From NCBI GenBank assembly GCA_963678705.1, contig OY783203.1, positions 45,818,347 through 45,882,346 of the forward strand: a stretch of 64,000 bases of DNA. Reading direction: 5' to 3'. The notes beneath the pieces were generated by a model, which saw only the letters and a program-made list of their open reading frames with translations, ran no database searches and had not been told where the DNA came from. Below are positions 50,017 to 62,600 of the stretch, piece after piece; position 1 is the stretch's first letter, and every line of letters begins with the position of its first letter. Position numbers and translations under genes: made by a program. Source of the stretch: Panorpa germanica. Its lineage: Eukaryota; Arthropoda; Insecta; Mecoptera; Panorpidae.

Positions 50017-50544
50017 ATCAAATGCATTTCTATAATTCATTGAATTAATTAAGATTGTTCGGTCATAGTAAATGTGCAGTATTTAGATAATAATGGTATA
50101 TGTACGATAATAATTATATAATAATAATCACTGCCAAAAAACTAAATTGTGTACACAATTTTATCACAAACGATACTTAATAGTCTAGCGATATGTTGTT
50201 ACTGCCACTTGTATACTAAGATTATATTTAAATATATTTACTTATAAATAACAAAAGCTTGTTTTACTTTCCTGCAGTATTGAGTGTAATATTAACTTAG
50301 CAACCAGAGATGTGACTTCTTGAAATACATGTACATACTTCAAATGCAAATGCAAAATATAAAATACCTATTTTCTATTTTTATGTATATACCTTTTAAG
50401 AAAAAGCACTTTATATTTTATTTGAAAAGTTTTACAAACCTATTTGTAAAATGCAAAAACTTTTCTTATTTTTCTTTTTTCATAGTTTTATTCCGTAACT
50501 GTACATTGGGTTGATAACAATACATTTGAAAGAAAATGTGCTAA

Positions 50545-50735
50545 GCAGCTTGTAGATCATTTAAAGGTTTCCATACATTTGATAAAGTAGCTGAATTGAT
50601 TGCTGATATAAAAGCAGAATTTGGTTTGAAATTATCAGAAATTGTGAAGACATTTACTGACAATTGACCAAATATGGTTACAGTCTTCGAAGCATATGGT
50701 AAACTTGATTCAGAAAACGAATGAGATCTAATAGT
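50545..50735 (+). pseudogene. Decayed hAT-type transposase fragment
   Basis: One plus-strand frame reads FKGFHTFDKVAELIADIKAE, LSEIVKTFTDN, a stop, PNMVTVFEAYGKLDSENE, and another stop. The TDN-x-PNMV core matches the conserved TDNGSN-like block of hAT transposases and domesticated hAT proteins. The in-frame stops and lack of the remaining domains mark it as a dead fragment. Confidence 0.6.
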
Positions 50736-51034
50736 ATTTTGTTCCATTCTTGACGAAAAACACACTTAAAATGGAAAAGTTAATTGTATTCAGTCACAGT
50801 TTACTAATTTAGAATCTGTGCTGTCATACGAGATCCACTTCGCATTTTGAATTAGGAAGAGTTAAATAAAATAAATTATATTCTGTATTAATATTACAAT
50901 TTTTATTACGATACCTAAAATAAGTTGACAATAAATATATTTCTTCATTACTAAAATATGATATAAAATGTATTTAAAAAAATATCTTTTAGTCACACAA
51001 TTCAAAGATAATTTTATTATGATATACACATGCC

Positions 51035-51038
<4 letters not shown>

Positions 51039-51111
<73 letters not shown>
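51039..51111. repeat. TA dinucleotide microsatellite
   Basis: About 36 uninterrupted TA units, with further TA-rich sequence on both sides up to about 51200. It lies in the convergent intergenic region. Its length is likely to vary between individuals and may be wrong in an assembly. Confidence 0.95.
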
Positions 51112-51114
<3 letters not shown>

Positions 51115-51637
51115 TAAATATATGTATATATATATCTATGATTCGTACGTACAAATAGCATGCATTTTACAGACAATAATATAATTTATATATATATCTG
51201 CTTATTAATAATTATTTACCTATTTAAGATCTAATTGTTTTGAATTTGTTAGAAATAATTAAAGCGCAATTAGTATTACATTTCAGTCAAGTGGCTTAAC
51301 TTTTATATTTAATGTATAATTCGTATGATTAGCTTACCGTCAGATATACTCAAGTCTCTAACGGTGTGTACGTTGTATTGATAAAATAAATTTTCTTGAC
51401 CAGCATGACCTACTATATACATATTTTTTAATAAAAATTAGATGCTAATGAAATTTTTAGTACATGAAACTAAAATCTAATTTAAATATTAATTTTATTC
51501 ATAAAAATTATTTAAATAATTTTATGTATGGCATATTTGGCAGTGCACAATGCACAAAATATATTTGTACATATCAGTTGTGGCCAAGATCCATTCGAGC
51601 CCTACGTAAATCTAAAATTAGTGAGTGTATGCTATGA

Positions 51638-51671
51638 ACGATAACGTTATCGGTAACGTTAACGTTAACGT
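51638..51671. repeat. Nested AACGTT palindromes
   Basis: The run contains CGATAACGTTATCG, a perfect 14-base palindrome, followed by overlapping TAACGTTAACGTTAACG, itself nearly palindromic with a 6-base period. Such a CpG-bearing periodic palindrome is unusual in this AT-rich setting. Function unknown. Confidence 0.6.
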
Positions 51672-53604
51672 GGAAGCACTCGACGAAGATTATAAGCGGT
51701 TAAAATAATGCAATTATGTATCTATTAATTGAGTATATAATATGGCCACAACATTATCATTATTACGAACTAAATTACTGTACGTACTGTTCTAATTTAT
51801 TTATTTACTAAAAATAAAGTACTTAATCTTTGATATGGCAGTAAAAATCAGGCTTGATCAACGTTCTATATTTTTAATTACTTTACTCAATAATTAGAAA
51901 TTATAATGTATAAATTACAAAATTAAATATCTAGAAACTAAAACGTTTCTATTTATTATATATAAAATATCTAATTAGAGTGTCAATTTGAATAAGAATA
52001 AAGTCTAACGTAATTTAGCAAACTTTCAACAAACTAAAAAGAGCCCATCAGTAGACACGCTCATTTAGTTCAGACAGTCTGTACCTTCTGATCGTATGTA
52101 AAACTTGTCAGCAAACATTACCTAGAGAAGCTTAAATACTGACTATCACTAACGCTAGCTTTGAGGTACAGATTACAATTAGCACAATTATATAACTTAT
52201 TACAATCATTCATCCTAACGAAGAGATTCGAATAGTGATCCGCTTAGCGCTAAATGATGCGATCGCACCTACAGTCATCTAACAATTATCATTAACTCAA
52301 AAAATGAAAGAACTATGGCATTAGCACTTATATCTGGAGTTGCCTCTCTCTTTAGGTTTTCATTCATTTTCTTCGGGTCTAAGGTTTGAAATATATTATA
52401 AATTTATTATCAAATCAAATATGTTATTCATTTAAAATTTATACTGAAATTAGAATAATTTAAACTACCATTTTTGGCTACTACTTATAATGAAATTTGA
52501 AATATCTAGTAGCGTTCTGTGTCAAGAGTTTAATGAACCATAAAAAATAAATATTTGTGGTAAAATTTTCATTCTTTATAATAAGTTCTTTAATATAAAT
52601 ATTTTTAAAATTTGATAGTATCAGAAAGATTAATTTGAGCGAATAAAAACGATTTTATTTATTTACCAGCCCTTATCTCGTAATCTTCTTAAAACAAAAT
52701 GAAGTCCAAAGAATATCCATCTACGAATTACAAGAACTGTGCAAGGAAAGATCTACTTATTTTAGTATCTGTATCCATAAAATGTTCATAATATTTAAAG
52801 TGCATAATGCATAAAATCATTGTTTGAATTAAATTTCAAATGTTATTTCATTTCCAATGGTTATGTAAATAAATGGACCTATGCACGACAAATGTCATCT
52901 GTTCAAAAGTTATTGTTCTTAATTAATATAATTTTCAGTTTTCTGCATTTTAAAATAAATTTGAAATGTTTACTATAAAATCAGATGAAGTGCCTAATAA
53001 CTTAATTATAGGTACAATACGAAATACGTTTTAGGAGTAAGATTTACTAATATAACGAATTGGTTAAAGTCATATTTTAAATATTTCTTAGACTACAAGA
53101 ATATAATTGTGAAAACCTTGGTAGATTCTTGATTACTGTGAGTCGTTGATTAACAATAATTGATGTGTACTTTGTAATGCTTCGTATCGGTATTCATTAC
53201 AAATAATAATTATTCAAATATATTTTAACTTCAAAAGTAATGCAACTACTCAACCAATTTCTTTTATATTCCTTAATTTTAAACTACCAACAAATTTCTT
53301 AAAGCTGGTGAAATGACCGTTAATAATTTTTAATCGATTTAAAACTAAATAAACAATCTTTGGATTTTATATTCCTATAGAAATGACATATTTTTATGTT
53401 TTTAATTTTTTTTTTATATTAATTATTGTTTGTTCTTGCAGTCTTCATTTTTTTACCATTATAATAATGATCGAAATCACAATTCAATCTAGCAACTGCG
53501 ATTGTCACAATGTTGGGACAAATTGTGCTACACAAATTTGTGCATTTAAATATATCGGAAATAGTATTGTCCCTTAAAATATTTCATATATAATTCATAT
53601 AAAA

Positions 53605-56600
53605 TTATGTCACTTCTAATAGCAATCCTTCATATGGCTCTAAGCAGGTTCCACAGTTTCCTCCAATATGTCCAGTTAATTTTAAGCTTTCATTCTGCAA
53701 AAAAAAAATGATTTGTTACAACAATATCTAAAAATTACAACAGTACAAAAACTATGACTTGTTATACTAAGAATGAAATAATAAGAAACTCACTAATGAT
53801 CTCACACAAGGATTACTTTCTCGATTTGTCCATCGAGTGTCTGTTGAAATTCTAAAATCAGTGCCAGCGAAATTAATTGAAAAATCTCCTCGTACATTAG
53901 AAGAACGTAGGGTAGAGTTATAACAGTCTCCAAGAGCACCGAATACATTGGATTTACCTCTACTTTGTGAATATGTAAAATCGTCACCTGAAATATTAAA
54001 ATCAGATTGTATAATCAAATTACAATTACACACTTGCTTGATATACTGCTGATAAATTACCTCGGACTTTCATTGTAGATAAATTAAATCGAACTTTCTT
54101 GAACGTCGTTCTGCTTTGACGTTCGGCAGGCACGCTACAAAAAATAATATAATTGCTAGGTATTCAATTATTATATAATTATATTATTATATAATTAGTA
54201 ATAAAATTATAGAATGTATCATGCTAATATTTTGAGTAACAAATATTTCCAGAATATCACTAATTGTTTATTTTGAATAATTGTCTATTTAGAGCTAATA
54301 CTAACATGTATTATGTGCTCGAAATAATATGCTACATGATTTAAATCCAAAATAAAGTGTTTACATTACCTGCTTTCATATTTTGAATAATTTTCAACTT
54401 CTCCAGCCTTGAGTGTAATATATTCTAACGGATTAACAGTATTCATTTTTGCACAGTAAATATTAGCTGGTCGGGATTTTACCAATAACGTATATTCTCC
54501 ATCATTTGTTCTGTTTCGTTGTACATCCACGCAAGATCTCCAGGTACCTATATTATTCAATTTACCATCATACACATTTGTTATATTGTCGATTATAATT
54601 GTGGCTTTACTTACATTTTTTCCTTCTATTGCATCTTTTTTCCAATTGTGGTCTCTTAAGTGTACTACATCTTTCGTCGCTTACCATTCTTTTCTCATTT
54701 TGTCTAATAACTACACAATAAACGGATCGCCTTTTTAATCCTTTTCTGCCACATGTATGTGAACACTGTAAGGTAATAAAAAAACATTTCAGAAAGAATT
54801 GTTATACAATATCTACGCATAAACGAAAATAAATATCAAAGATATTTAAATATTCACACATAAAAAGCGTTATGACAGAGTGGATGAAAATATCGATCGA
54901 TTGCAAAAAAAAGTTTTATAAATTTTGCAACCAATAAAATGTGACCAGAAAACCAGACTGAGCAGATTAAGTTTGTGGAAAATATTTACTGATATCTAAT
55001 TGTTGTATACATTTCAGCACGGCCAGATACAGTATTTTACTTTTATGGATAAAAAGTCGCAAATCTTATTTTGGTTTTTTGTAACTATTACAAAAGTTAT
55101 AACTTGAATAAAAAGTAATAAATTGATAAATAGCTTCATGTAATTGTAACTTATTCATGTAGTGTGTCCATTTCAAAAAATCATTTGAGGGCGATTTTCA
55201 ACTCTCAGTTAAAAATAAAAAATGGGTTTTTGAATTCTAATTTTATCAAAGACCAACTACAGAAACTAATGTAAAATGTAACCGAGATATTTTGTAGTTG
55301 AATTGTAAATTCATAGTTATATAGTTACTCTACATACAATAAAAAATATCAGATCAAAACTCATAAGGAGCCTTGTAAACTTTAAGAAATCATTGCTATT
55401 TGCTCACGTTACTTACACCCGCTATTTTTCTAACACCTCTTTATTCATATGATTTTGTTTCAACAGCAAGAGGACCAAGTTCATGGATATCAGAAGCAGA
55501 TGGATATAAATACTTCTTTGATCTAAATACATTGCCCTGACACTATTTTTGCTCTAGATTAGTTGTAGTAGTCTATAAAGCCTTAGGTTGCAATATTATT
55601 CCTTTCTAGTACATAGATTTTCCATTTTTGGTAACCAAACCCATCATATGAACAGAGTGCTGTTAAAATGATAAATAAAACACATGCACGGAAAAAATTG
55701 GTGGTGCAAGTAAAGATCACAAATCTAATTACTTTTTTTTGATTGTTTAAAGTATTCTAGAACATAAGGCAGTAACGTCTTCTGCTACAAACTACTCCTG
55801 ATAAATATACAATCGAATGTGACGTATAATACGCCATGATTTTCCGAATTTTCGACTAGAATTTCCGCCTACTTATTAGTATGTAAATTAATCGTGTAAC
55901 TATATAGAATGTGTTTAATATTTCAAATACTCATTTGAAGCTTGCAAACTAAAAGCATTCTCTTTAAAAAAAAAATAATGTATAAATTTCAGATGCATTT
56001 TGAATGATCGTTCCTACAATTGCAAATATTTACAGCTCGAAAATAACCATATAAACAGAATTTGTTTTGTAAAAATAAAATAAAATTCAGATTAAAACAG
56101 ACTAATAAATTTCTATGAAGAAAACGTCACCAATTTAAGCTGCAAAGCATCAGCAATTTGTACCTAAACAATCTCTTCTGCAGAAATGTACACATTTTCA
56201 TGTACGTATTGTATGTTCATTATTGCTCATAGAGTGTACCTTTCCCCAGCTTTCCGATCGCCACATTGGGACATCGCATTGAACACGACAACGTTTTGTA
56301 TCAGAAGGACGTTCTGCAAGATTGCATAAACTATTTCCTCTAGCATAAGAATCAGATGGATAAATTGGTCTCTTATAACGACCGAATCTCTCTAGATGAT
56401 GTGGCGACCTGTTGGAATCATAACGAGTATATTGTCTTCTTAAATATTGACCAGAAGCTGCGTGCCGTGAAATTGGTCGCTTTTCTACTTTTCTGAAAAA
56501 ATATTATAACAATTAGCAATGAAGATTAAAATAGGAAACATATACTTCATAAAATACTTACCCTGATTTTGATACTCTGTGGCACGTTATGTTTCTCTGC

Positions 56601-59600
56601 TGATAGCCTTCTGCTCCACAATTGCCTTTACACTGAAAAAATGTTAGTGTTACTTTAAATAATAGTAAATCGAACAAAAATGTTAATGGCAAATGCAATA
56701 TATTTAGAGACCAGAATGTATATAAAATATTCCGTTTTATACATTGTCATACGTTGCACTAGAAAGTCAGAATTGTAAACCATTTCTTTAATCTTGAGAA
56801 GGAACCTCAAATCCTTTAATTTACAAAATACATGGAGGGGATAGAAAAATCCCTTTTGACGCGGATCAAAAGACCGACAACAGCTTGAACTTCTTCCAAA
56901 GTGAACGTTGGACAACTGGCATCGGACACAGTTAGTTCCAGCATCGACCAACGTTGGAAGGTGTTCGTAGAATTTTTAATAAACTTAGTTGATAAACATA
57001 TTAGTATTTTATTAGTTATTTGGCGATTAGGCATCTTTATTATACTAAATATTTTCACTTACTGGTGACCATTCCGATGATCTCCAAGTGTAGCATTGAC
57101 TTCTGCAATCTTGGACTGTTTCCGGTTTATCACAGCTGCTACAATACTGATTTGAAATTATTTTACCGACAGCAAATTTATCAACTACATTCACACAAAA
57201 TACTTCTCGCTTCTTAAGTCCCTTTCCGCATGAAGCAGAGCACTGAAATTGAAATTACCACAATGATATTTATGAACATTTTATCTAATTTAAGAGTGAC
57301 AAATATTAACTTACTGCTCCCCAATTTGTGGTATTCCATTGATAGCGCTCGTCACTGTATTTACAAGCCTGTGTTTTTGGATACATTTTTGACGGATCAC
57401 ATTCTGATTCTGGAACATTTTCATTATACTTATCATGACACACGACTAATCGATGTTGTTGGCAAGATGGTTCACACTAAAAGAAAAATAAATTATTTAT
57501 TTTTTAGATTGCATTAATTAAATATAATGTAAAAATAAATTACTTCTCCCCAGCCTCCGTGTTTCCATTTTCCACATTCTAAAGTGTTACATGATTCTCG
57601 ATTATAAGGTCGTTGGAAAGCTGCACAAAATTGTAAGGATATGTGTAAGTGAGATGGTTGAACTCCTGTTGTACCATTCTCGCAAGTTACATTACGTATT
57701 CGAACGCCACCTCCACATGGCTTTGAACACTGAAAAGTCAAAAATAAATATTTGAAATTCAATTAAAATGATTTTTGTTAAAACTACGTTTATATTCCAT
57801 TCTATAAACCTGTCTATTAGTTGGTGAAATGTAGACAAGTTAAACAATTTAATGGTAAATTTAATTTCCCTTTCTAAGGAAATTTTTCGTCGTACGTTTA
57901 ATGTAGTATTTATTTATTTAATATAGAATGTTTCTAAAAAAAAGTTTTTATTTAATTTGCTCAATGCATGAACGTAAGAAATCAGCAAAACAGTCCACAG
58001 TAAAGCTGTGGAGTACACAAGATGTTTTTTTGTTGTTGTATTATTCCGAGAATAACTCTACCAACCTCACTCCATGCTCCAGTTTTCCATTTATACATGA
58101 GCTCTCTGTTGATTGGGTTGTAGGGATCAATGGAATTGTCGTCATCATTAATAATATCATTCAGTGTTATTCTAGGTGTTGAATATCCCTACAAGAAATA
58201 CAATTAATTGTATTATAGAATAAGCGTCTCTGGTAAGAAATACATATATTTTCTTTCATTATAATTAAAATGAAACTAACAATTGGGCACGAAGGTAATT
58301 TGCAAGATTCACGCAACTCCTCTGCGCTAGGTCGTGGGATATTATTGCACGCGTTGATGTGAGTTACTTTATTATTTATTTGACAATACAACGACCGTAT
58401 TCTAACACCATCGCCACATGTGACGGAACACTGAAAAAGAATTAGAAAACATACATAAATAGGTATATTACACTTTATTTGTTATTTCATATGTACTCAC
58501 TGGTGTCCAGTTTCCCATTTCCCACCCAGGACATGCACCAGCGTTGCAACCTTGCGTCAAAACTTTAGTCTTTGAATCACAGAATGATTCAAATACCTGA
58601 TTTCTTTGTGAATCAACACATTCAACCGCGACACGTTGTTGAAATCCGCTGCCACAAGTAACAGAGCACTAAAATTAAAAAAATGTTATAAAAAATATTA
58701 GAAGATATTTATTTTATTTATCAATGACTTACGGATTCCCAATCGCCGAAAATCCAATGATAATCTTCGCAAGGACCCACACAGGATTCTGTTGTTACTG
58801 GTGGACCCAGGTCGCTGCAATGTTCAGCTCCTACTTCCCTTTCGTCGTCGTATTTGCTTTCGTAAATACTCTTCATTACACATTTGTAAAATACTCTTCG
58901 CTCTCCTAGCCCACAATGGCTTGAACAGTCAGATTTTGATGATTCTTTCCAACTATAAAATAACACGGTAAAATCATATTGCTGTTAACATGATATGTGT
59001 TGCGTTGTATGGTAATATAAGAAATTAGGAAGAATGATAATAAGAAGAAATATAAAAATATTTTTAATTTTAAAAATTAGCTTGAGTTGGTGCCGTGAAT
59101 TTTACCTTAAGAAGCATTGTGTATTGCAGTCTTGTTCCCGGTCTTCTGGTTTTCTGACTTCTTCGCAATGAGAATCAGATACAACATTTCTTGTATTATT
59201 TTGAATGCATTGAGAATATTTGTACCTGCAAACGATAGAAAATAATATAAGATGTTTAATAAAACACCAACTTATTATAATTAGTTTATGACTCTGGTAA
59301 AGAAACTTATATTACAAAATCTTTTGAATTTTCATATGAGATTTTGCAATTTGAGTTTCAGTTTGATTATAAATGTTCTATTTCTTGTAATATATTTCTT
59401 ATATATAATGTTTTACTTCTTTCCATGGCATGGCCTATCGCAATGAGTCCAATCCGTACTCCTCCATACATAGTTCATGTGATGACTATTAAGGTTGGAG
59501 ACAGTGTATTCAAAAGTTATATCTGGGGGGTTAGCCTCCCATTTTCCAACAGATAGTACCTGTTACAATACAATAAGTACAATTATTAAAGAAAAATACA

Positions 59601-62600
59601 TTTATAAAACTCTAAAAGTAAGTTTGTTTACCCTGACGATAAGATCTCTTTTTATAGGCCTTGTTTTTGTACTATTTATTCTTTCAATTTCAGAATTTGA
59701 TCCAGAATACTCCAGAGTTACTCCTCCCCAAACCCAAACTTTTCGGAATTTATAAACTTGGTCATTACCATTTAAAATGCTATCATTTGTAAGTCCATCA
59801 ACTAGTACTGTAACATTTCATAAATAAATTATTAGTTTTATAGATTTAAAAAAAAATACATTAAATGGAGCCTATTACATTAAGATGGCTGACACCTTGC
59901 CATGACTTTAAAACGGTCAAGTACTAATACTTGTTTTATCATTGTTTTTTCTAAAGTACTACATGGTTTTTTTGTAATCTTTGTGTTGGAGTAGAAAATA
60001 GATGCTGTTCGTACTAACGACATTATCAATGTTTTATTAAATACCCCTAATACTATTACCAAGCTACAAAGTATTTCCTTTTATTGGCTCAGGCCAGGAA
60101 AGAAACAGGTCATGTAGTCATTCTCCTTTTATACCTAACCTGACAAGATAATTGTAAAACAGAATAGCTAGGGCAAAGTAAAGGGTACAAAAGAAGAATG
60201 AAGCACTTTCCAAAGCGGAATAATTAATATTAGCGTCGAAATCGAGGATCGAACTACACGGCTGCCTAATATTCAGTATATAATCAATTAAATGTAGTAA
60301 CAAGTCAAGAAATCGAGCCCGGAAACACAACAACCTGATGTAAACGCTCCGCTCATTGTGTTATTCATGTTATTAATATTTACCTAAAAAATGGTCGTCA
60401 TTGGAATGATTAAATCCTCGTTGCACTATATCTATATTTGAAGAACCTGAAAAGATAAAAAGAAGTTACAATTTGACATTGATATTGTTTGTTTTGAAAA
60501 TTGAGTTCCTGGACTTTCCAGACCATACTCAGAGATGAAATATAAAGGAACATTGCGCACAGGATAAAAACACGAAACATGCTTAGTAATACAGTCGGTA
60601 AGAATGAGAACTGCTTGTAAGATGGAAAAAGATTGATAAAAAGAATGGCATGCGAAATAGTTCTCTACTTTTCTCTTTTCATAGTCTTTATGGCCGTATT
60701 TTAAATACATTATAAGGTATTCAATGGCGCTTATACCAATGAGGATATTATAGTATTATTAACACGCCTTTGTTTGTCTCTGGTTGTATTTAGACAAGCT
60801 CATTGCCGTTAATTGTTAGTTCACATACCTTTTGGGATTAACACCACGTTGTTGTAGTAATATTCTGATCTATTGTAACTTCCACGAATTATTTTGCACG
60901 TAGAATGATCCCCTCCACAAACTCCACATGAATCTGCATAGAAAAATTAGTATAAATTTTTCTTTATAAATAATCAAAATAAAAAGAACTTTTCAAAATA
61001 CCAAACAAGTTCCTGAACTTAGATTTAGCTTAAAATATATGTATTTAATACATGTGTTTCCAGCTCACCATGATTACCTGATTTAAACGTTCACTCTTAC
61101 TAAGTTAGTTGCAATTTTGTATTAATTCACAAGTTAGCGTGTTGAATATGTTTAATTTAGTAAGTGAGTTAGTACCTGAAATATATTAGTTTGTAAGCAA
61201 CCTGCTCATTCGATCTATTTCAGTTTTAATATGCTATCATGTGACTCATTCCTTGAAATATTATTAAAATATCTTGAGAATTTTCGAAAAATAAAAATAG
61301 TTATCCCAGTAAACATTTTGGAGTCACTTTTACATCATATTGGAGATGCGTATGATTTTTTTGTCATGAAAGAGTTCATTTATAGTTCAGTTTCTCACAA
61401 TTCTTCATATGAAATGTCTGTTTTATCGGCTACAGATGGCAGAACCACTCCAGCTGTCGGAATACAAATGAAGATAAAGTTGTTGCGAACTATAATTGAA
61501 GTGAAATAGTGATAGAAACGTCACAAAATAGGGCACTTCACCAAATGTTTACTGGGTTAAGACATTACGACATCCAACATGATCGAGCATGTACTTTTTC
61601 AAATTTGCATTTATAAACTGCAGAACTGAAATATCATCTGAAAACTTGTTTTGTTTGGAAGTCTGTTGCTTGAAATATCTTTTGAAAAGTATAAACAGCC
61701 TTCTTTAGAAACATTTAAATTAATTAATTTGCCCGATTGGGAACTTAGGGGAAACTTAAAATTTTGGATTGTGTAATAATTGAATATCTAATTAATAAAA
61801 GAAAATCCTAAATTTAAAAACGAGGGCAGTTTTTGACGAGAGAAAAGATTGTGTTAGAAAGTTCAAAATTTATATATAGGGTAACTTTGATACCTAAATT
61901 ACAAATGAACAAATGTACATATACATATAATTCAATATTTACATAAATAGATTCATATCGTTAACACTTGCATAAATGAATTTTTTAATCAACACACAAT
62001 ATAACATATGTTCTAGTTGCACAATAATGATCCATCGTGTGATTATTATGGATGTTGCAACTGATCCAATAGAATTACAAAATTAGTGCAGATGTCATAT
62101 AATTTTTTGTAAATGATACTTGTAATTTAAATGGGGTTTTAAATAGTATACTCGTTTAGAATAGATTAAAATCACATAAACACAACAATCAGTCATTAGA
62201 CAACAGTTATCAGCCGCTTCAGCACTGATTCGAAAAGCACTAAATTCAGATTTAAACTATCATTTCTGTTCTAATTTCTAAAGCAATATGACATAAGTAT
62301 ACATATACGAATATACTTATTAAATTCAACGAGATACGATATATATTGTATTAAATACAATTATTCAAATCTTTTGGCTAATATTGATAACCAAAGAATA
62401 TATTCAAATTTTATACCAAAATATTAAAAAATATTGAATGTTTTACCAATTTGCATATCAGAGTCGAGTTCATTATTACATCCAGCTTTTTTACAAATTC
62501 CATTAACACACTTATTGAAACTGTCTGGTGAACATCTAGTCCCATCTTGTACTTTATCTTTCAGAAGATAGTAATGTGAATTTCTTTGAACACGACAATA

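Larger units (their letters stand above)
49892..53604. other. Convergent intergenic region between collagen and ADAMTS
   Basis: 3.7 kb between the two stop codons, holding both 3' untranslated regions, a decayed hAT transposase (50545-50735), the TA microsatellite and the AACGTT palindrome. No further coding signal is seen. I found no clear AATAAA for the minus-strand ADAMTS gene near its stop. Confidence 0.5.

Noticed and set aside
51039-51111. Origin or matrix-attachment site at the TA run
   Set aside because: A TA microsatellite alone does not support such a role.
61231-61509. 92-codon open frame in an ADAMTS intron
   Set aside because: It spans the left end of a MITE (61305-61556) and resembles no protein; explained as chance.
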